NCBI GenBank assembly: GCA_900317565.1
Contig: ONHI01000023.1
Location: 1 to 52,929 of the forward strand
Origin: an uncultured Eubacteriales bacterium
GTDB taxonomy: Bacteria > Bacillota > Clostridia > Christensenellales > Aristaeellaceae
DNA: 52,929 bases
Direction: 5' to 3'
Under the pieces are notes generated by a model. That model was not told the origin of the DNA and did no database searches. It saw only the letters and a list, made by a program, of their open reading frames with translations. This document shows, in pieces, positions 52,381 to 52,929 of this stretch (positions are counted from its first letter, which is position 1; every line of letters begins with the position of its first letter). The translations under genes were made by a program, and so were the position numbers.

Positions 52381-52929
52381 TCAGGCCTTCGGCTTGCGCT
52401 TCAGCAGCAGCTTGATGCCCTGCTTCGCGCCGTTGGGCAGTATGTACTTCAGCTTGTCCTCGCTGCGGCGCATGGTGGAGCACTCGGGCCGCTCGCGGAA
52501 GAGGTGGATGGCGTCGAATTCACACTTGGTGGTGCAAACGCCGCAGCCGATGCACTTGTTCTCGTCCACCACGGACGCGCCGCACTCCAGGCAGCGGGCG
52601 GTCTCGGCCTTCACCTGGGCCTCGGTGAACACCTTCATCGGGTCGCGGAAGGAGCGCTTCTGGTCGATGGAGGCGTCCACGCCGGGGACCTGCCGCTTGG
52701 AGTGGTCGTAGTCGTCCACGCGGACGTCGTCCTTATTCAGCTCGATGAAATCGTTGCGGTTGCGGCCGATGGTCAGCGAGGTGTGGGGCTGCACGAAGCG
52801 GTGGATGGAGATGGCCGCCTCCTTGCCCGCCGCGATGGCGTCGATGGCGAACTTCGGCCCGGTGACCACGTCGCCGCCGGCGAACACGTCCGGCTCGTCG
52901 GTCTGGCAGGTCAGGCCGTCCACCAGCGC
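52381..52929 (-). CDS. GltD/NfnB-like FAD/Fe-S oxidoreductase, C-terminal part (truncated by window edge)
   Basis: The open frame continues past the window end; about the last 182 residues are seen. The NAD(P)-FAD domain end VFAGGDVVTGPKFAIDAIAAGKEAAISIHRF is diagnostic of GltD-type pyridine-nucleotide disulfide oxidoreductases. A linker then leads to ferredoxin-type cysteines CLECGAS...CIGCGVCTTKCEFDAI (about 105-135). Likely an NAD(P)H-dependent electron carrier subunit; the adjoining hypA suggests a [NiFe]-hydrogenase-linked or electron-bifurcating context (inference). Confidence 0.85.
   Translation of the reverse strand, partial: ALVDGLTCQTDEPDVFAGGDVVTGPKFAIDAIAAGKEAAISIHRFVQPHTSLTIGRNRNDFIELNKDDVRVDDYDHSKRQVPGVDASIDQKRSFRDPMKVFTEAQVKAETARCLECGASVVDENKCIGCGVCTTKCEFDAIHLFRERPECSTMRRSEDKLKYILPNGAKQGIKLLLKRKPKA

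Overview
The window is a stretch of a high-GC Bacillota chromosome, most likely a spore-forming member of the Clostridia. Evidence: sporulation genes (spoIIGA, sigE, ymxH/ylmC, yqfC, yqfD and a SipL-like SPOCS/LysM protein), heat-shock control by both a CIRCE (HrcA) site and a CtsR box, the yqfC-yqfD-phoH-pgpH-ybeY-cdd-era-recO order, BMP-type and Mgl-type ABC transporters, reverse rubrerythrin and ferredoxin-tailed aldo/keto reductases typical of anaerobes. The genus cannot be fixed from sequence alone.

Layout. 0-2.8 kb: lower-GC accessory end with a partial aldo/keto reductase, an Hsp20 gene with a CIRCE-overlapped promoter and a 250-nt leader holding two tandem structured repeats, then debris of two integrated elements (serine recombinase tail, tyrosine integrase with an in-frame stop) next to tRNA-Ser(GGA). 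2.8-6.7 kb: leftward nrdR, a PhoB/PhoR-like two-component system and traX. 6.7-8.9 kb: ymxH divergent from spoIIGA-sigE, with Spo0A-box-like sites between them. 8.9-18.9 kb: two leftward sugar/nucleoside uptake operons, mglBAC-like (permease with an unusual N-terminal extension) and a BMP/YufOPQ-like system. 19-21.5 kb: mscL, an orphan SpoOB-type histidine kinase and dus. 21.6-29.1 kb: the yqfC to recO housekeeping/sporulation operon, including a YbeY-cytidine deaminase fusion. 29.1-30.3 kb: a palindromic array of small hairpins joined by GATAT linkers, a four-helix-bundle protein, then reverse rubrerythrin. 30.4-32.1 kb: a lower-GC leftward island (flavodoxin-fold oxidoreductase, YhhN-like membrane protein, unknown protein). 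32.2-37.7 kb: sipL-like gene and thrC facing left, divergent from hom-asd. 37.8-41 kb: DEAD-box helicase, a 600-bp repeat/MITE-rich gap, and a GNAT gene. 41-49.6 kb: clpB with a CtsR operator, an EamA transporter, murI, a LacI regulator, mscS, a degenerate MocR-type regulator and a divergent ECF S component. 49.7-52.9 kb: two ferredoxin-tailed aldo/keto reductases, a hypA gene fused tail-to-tail with one of them, and the C-terminal part of a GltD-like FAD/Fe-S oxidoreductase.

How the genes work together. Sporulation genes are spread over four sites and appear to be linked by Spo0A boxes and candidate SigE promoters. The thrC/hom/asd group makes threonine from aspartyl phosphate. hsp20 and clpB form a dual CIRCE/CtsR heat-shock response. 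The most unusual items are the tandem covarying RNA repeats in the hsp20 leader, the GATAT-linked hairpin array before the four-helix-bundle gene, the MocR-like protein that has lost its PLP lysine beside an ECF S component, and the hypA/reductase 3' fusion. All functional calls come from reading protein motifs by eye, without database searches.
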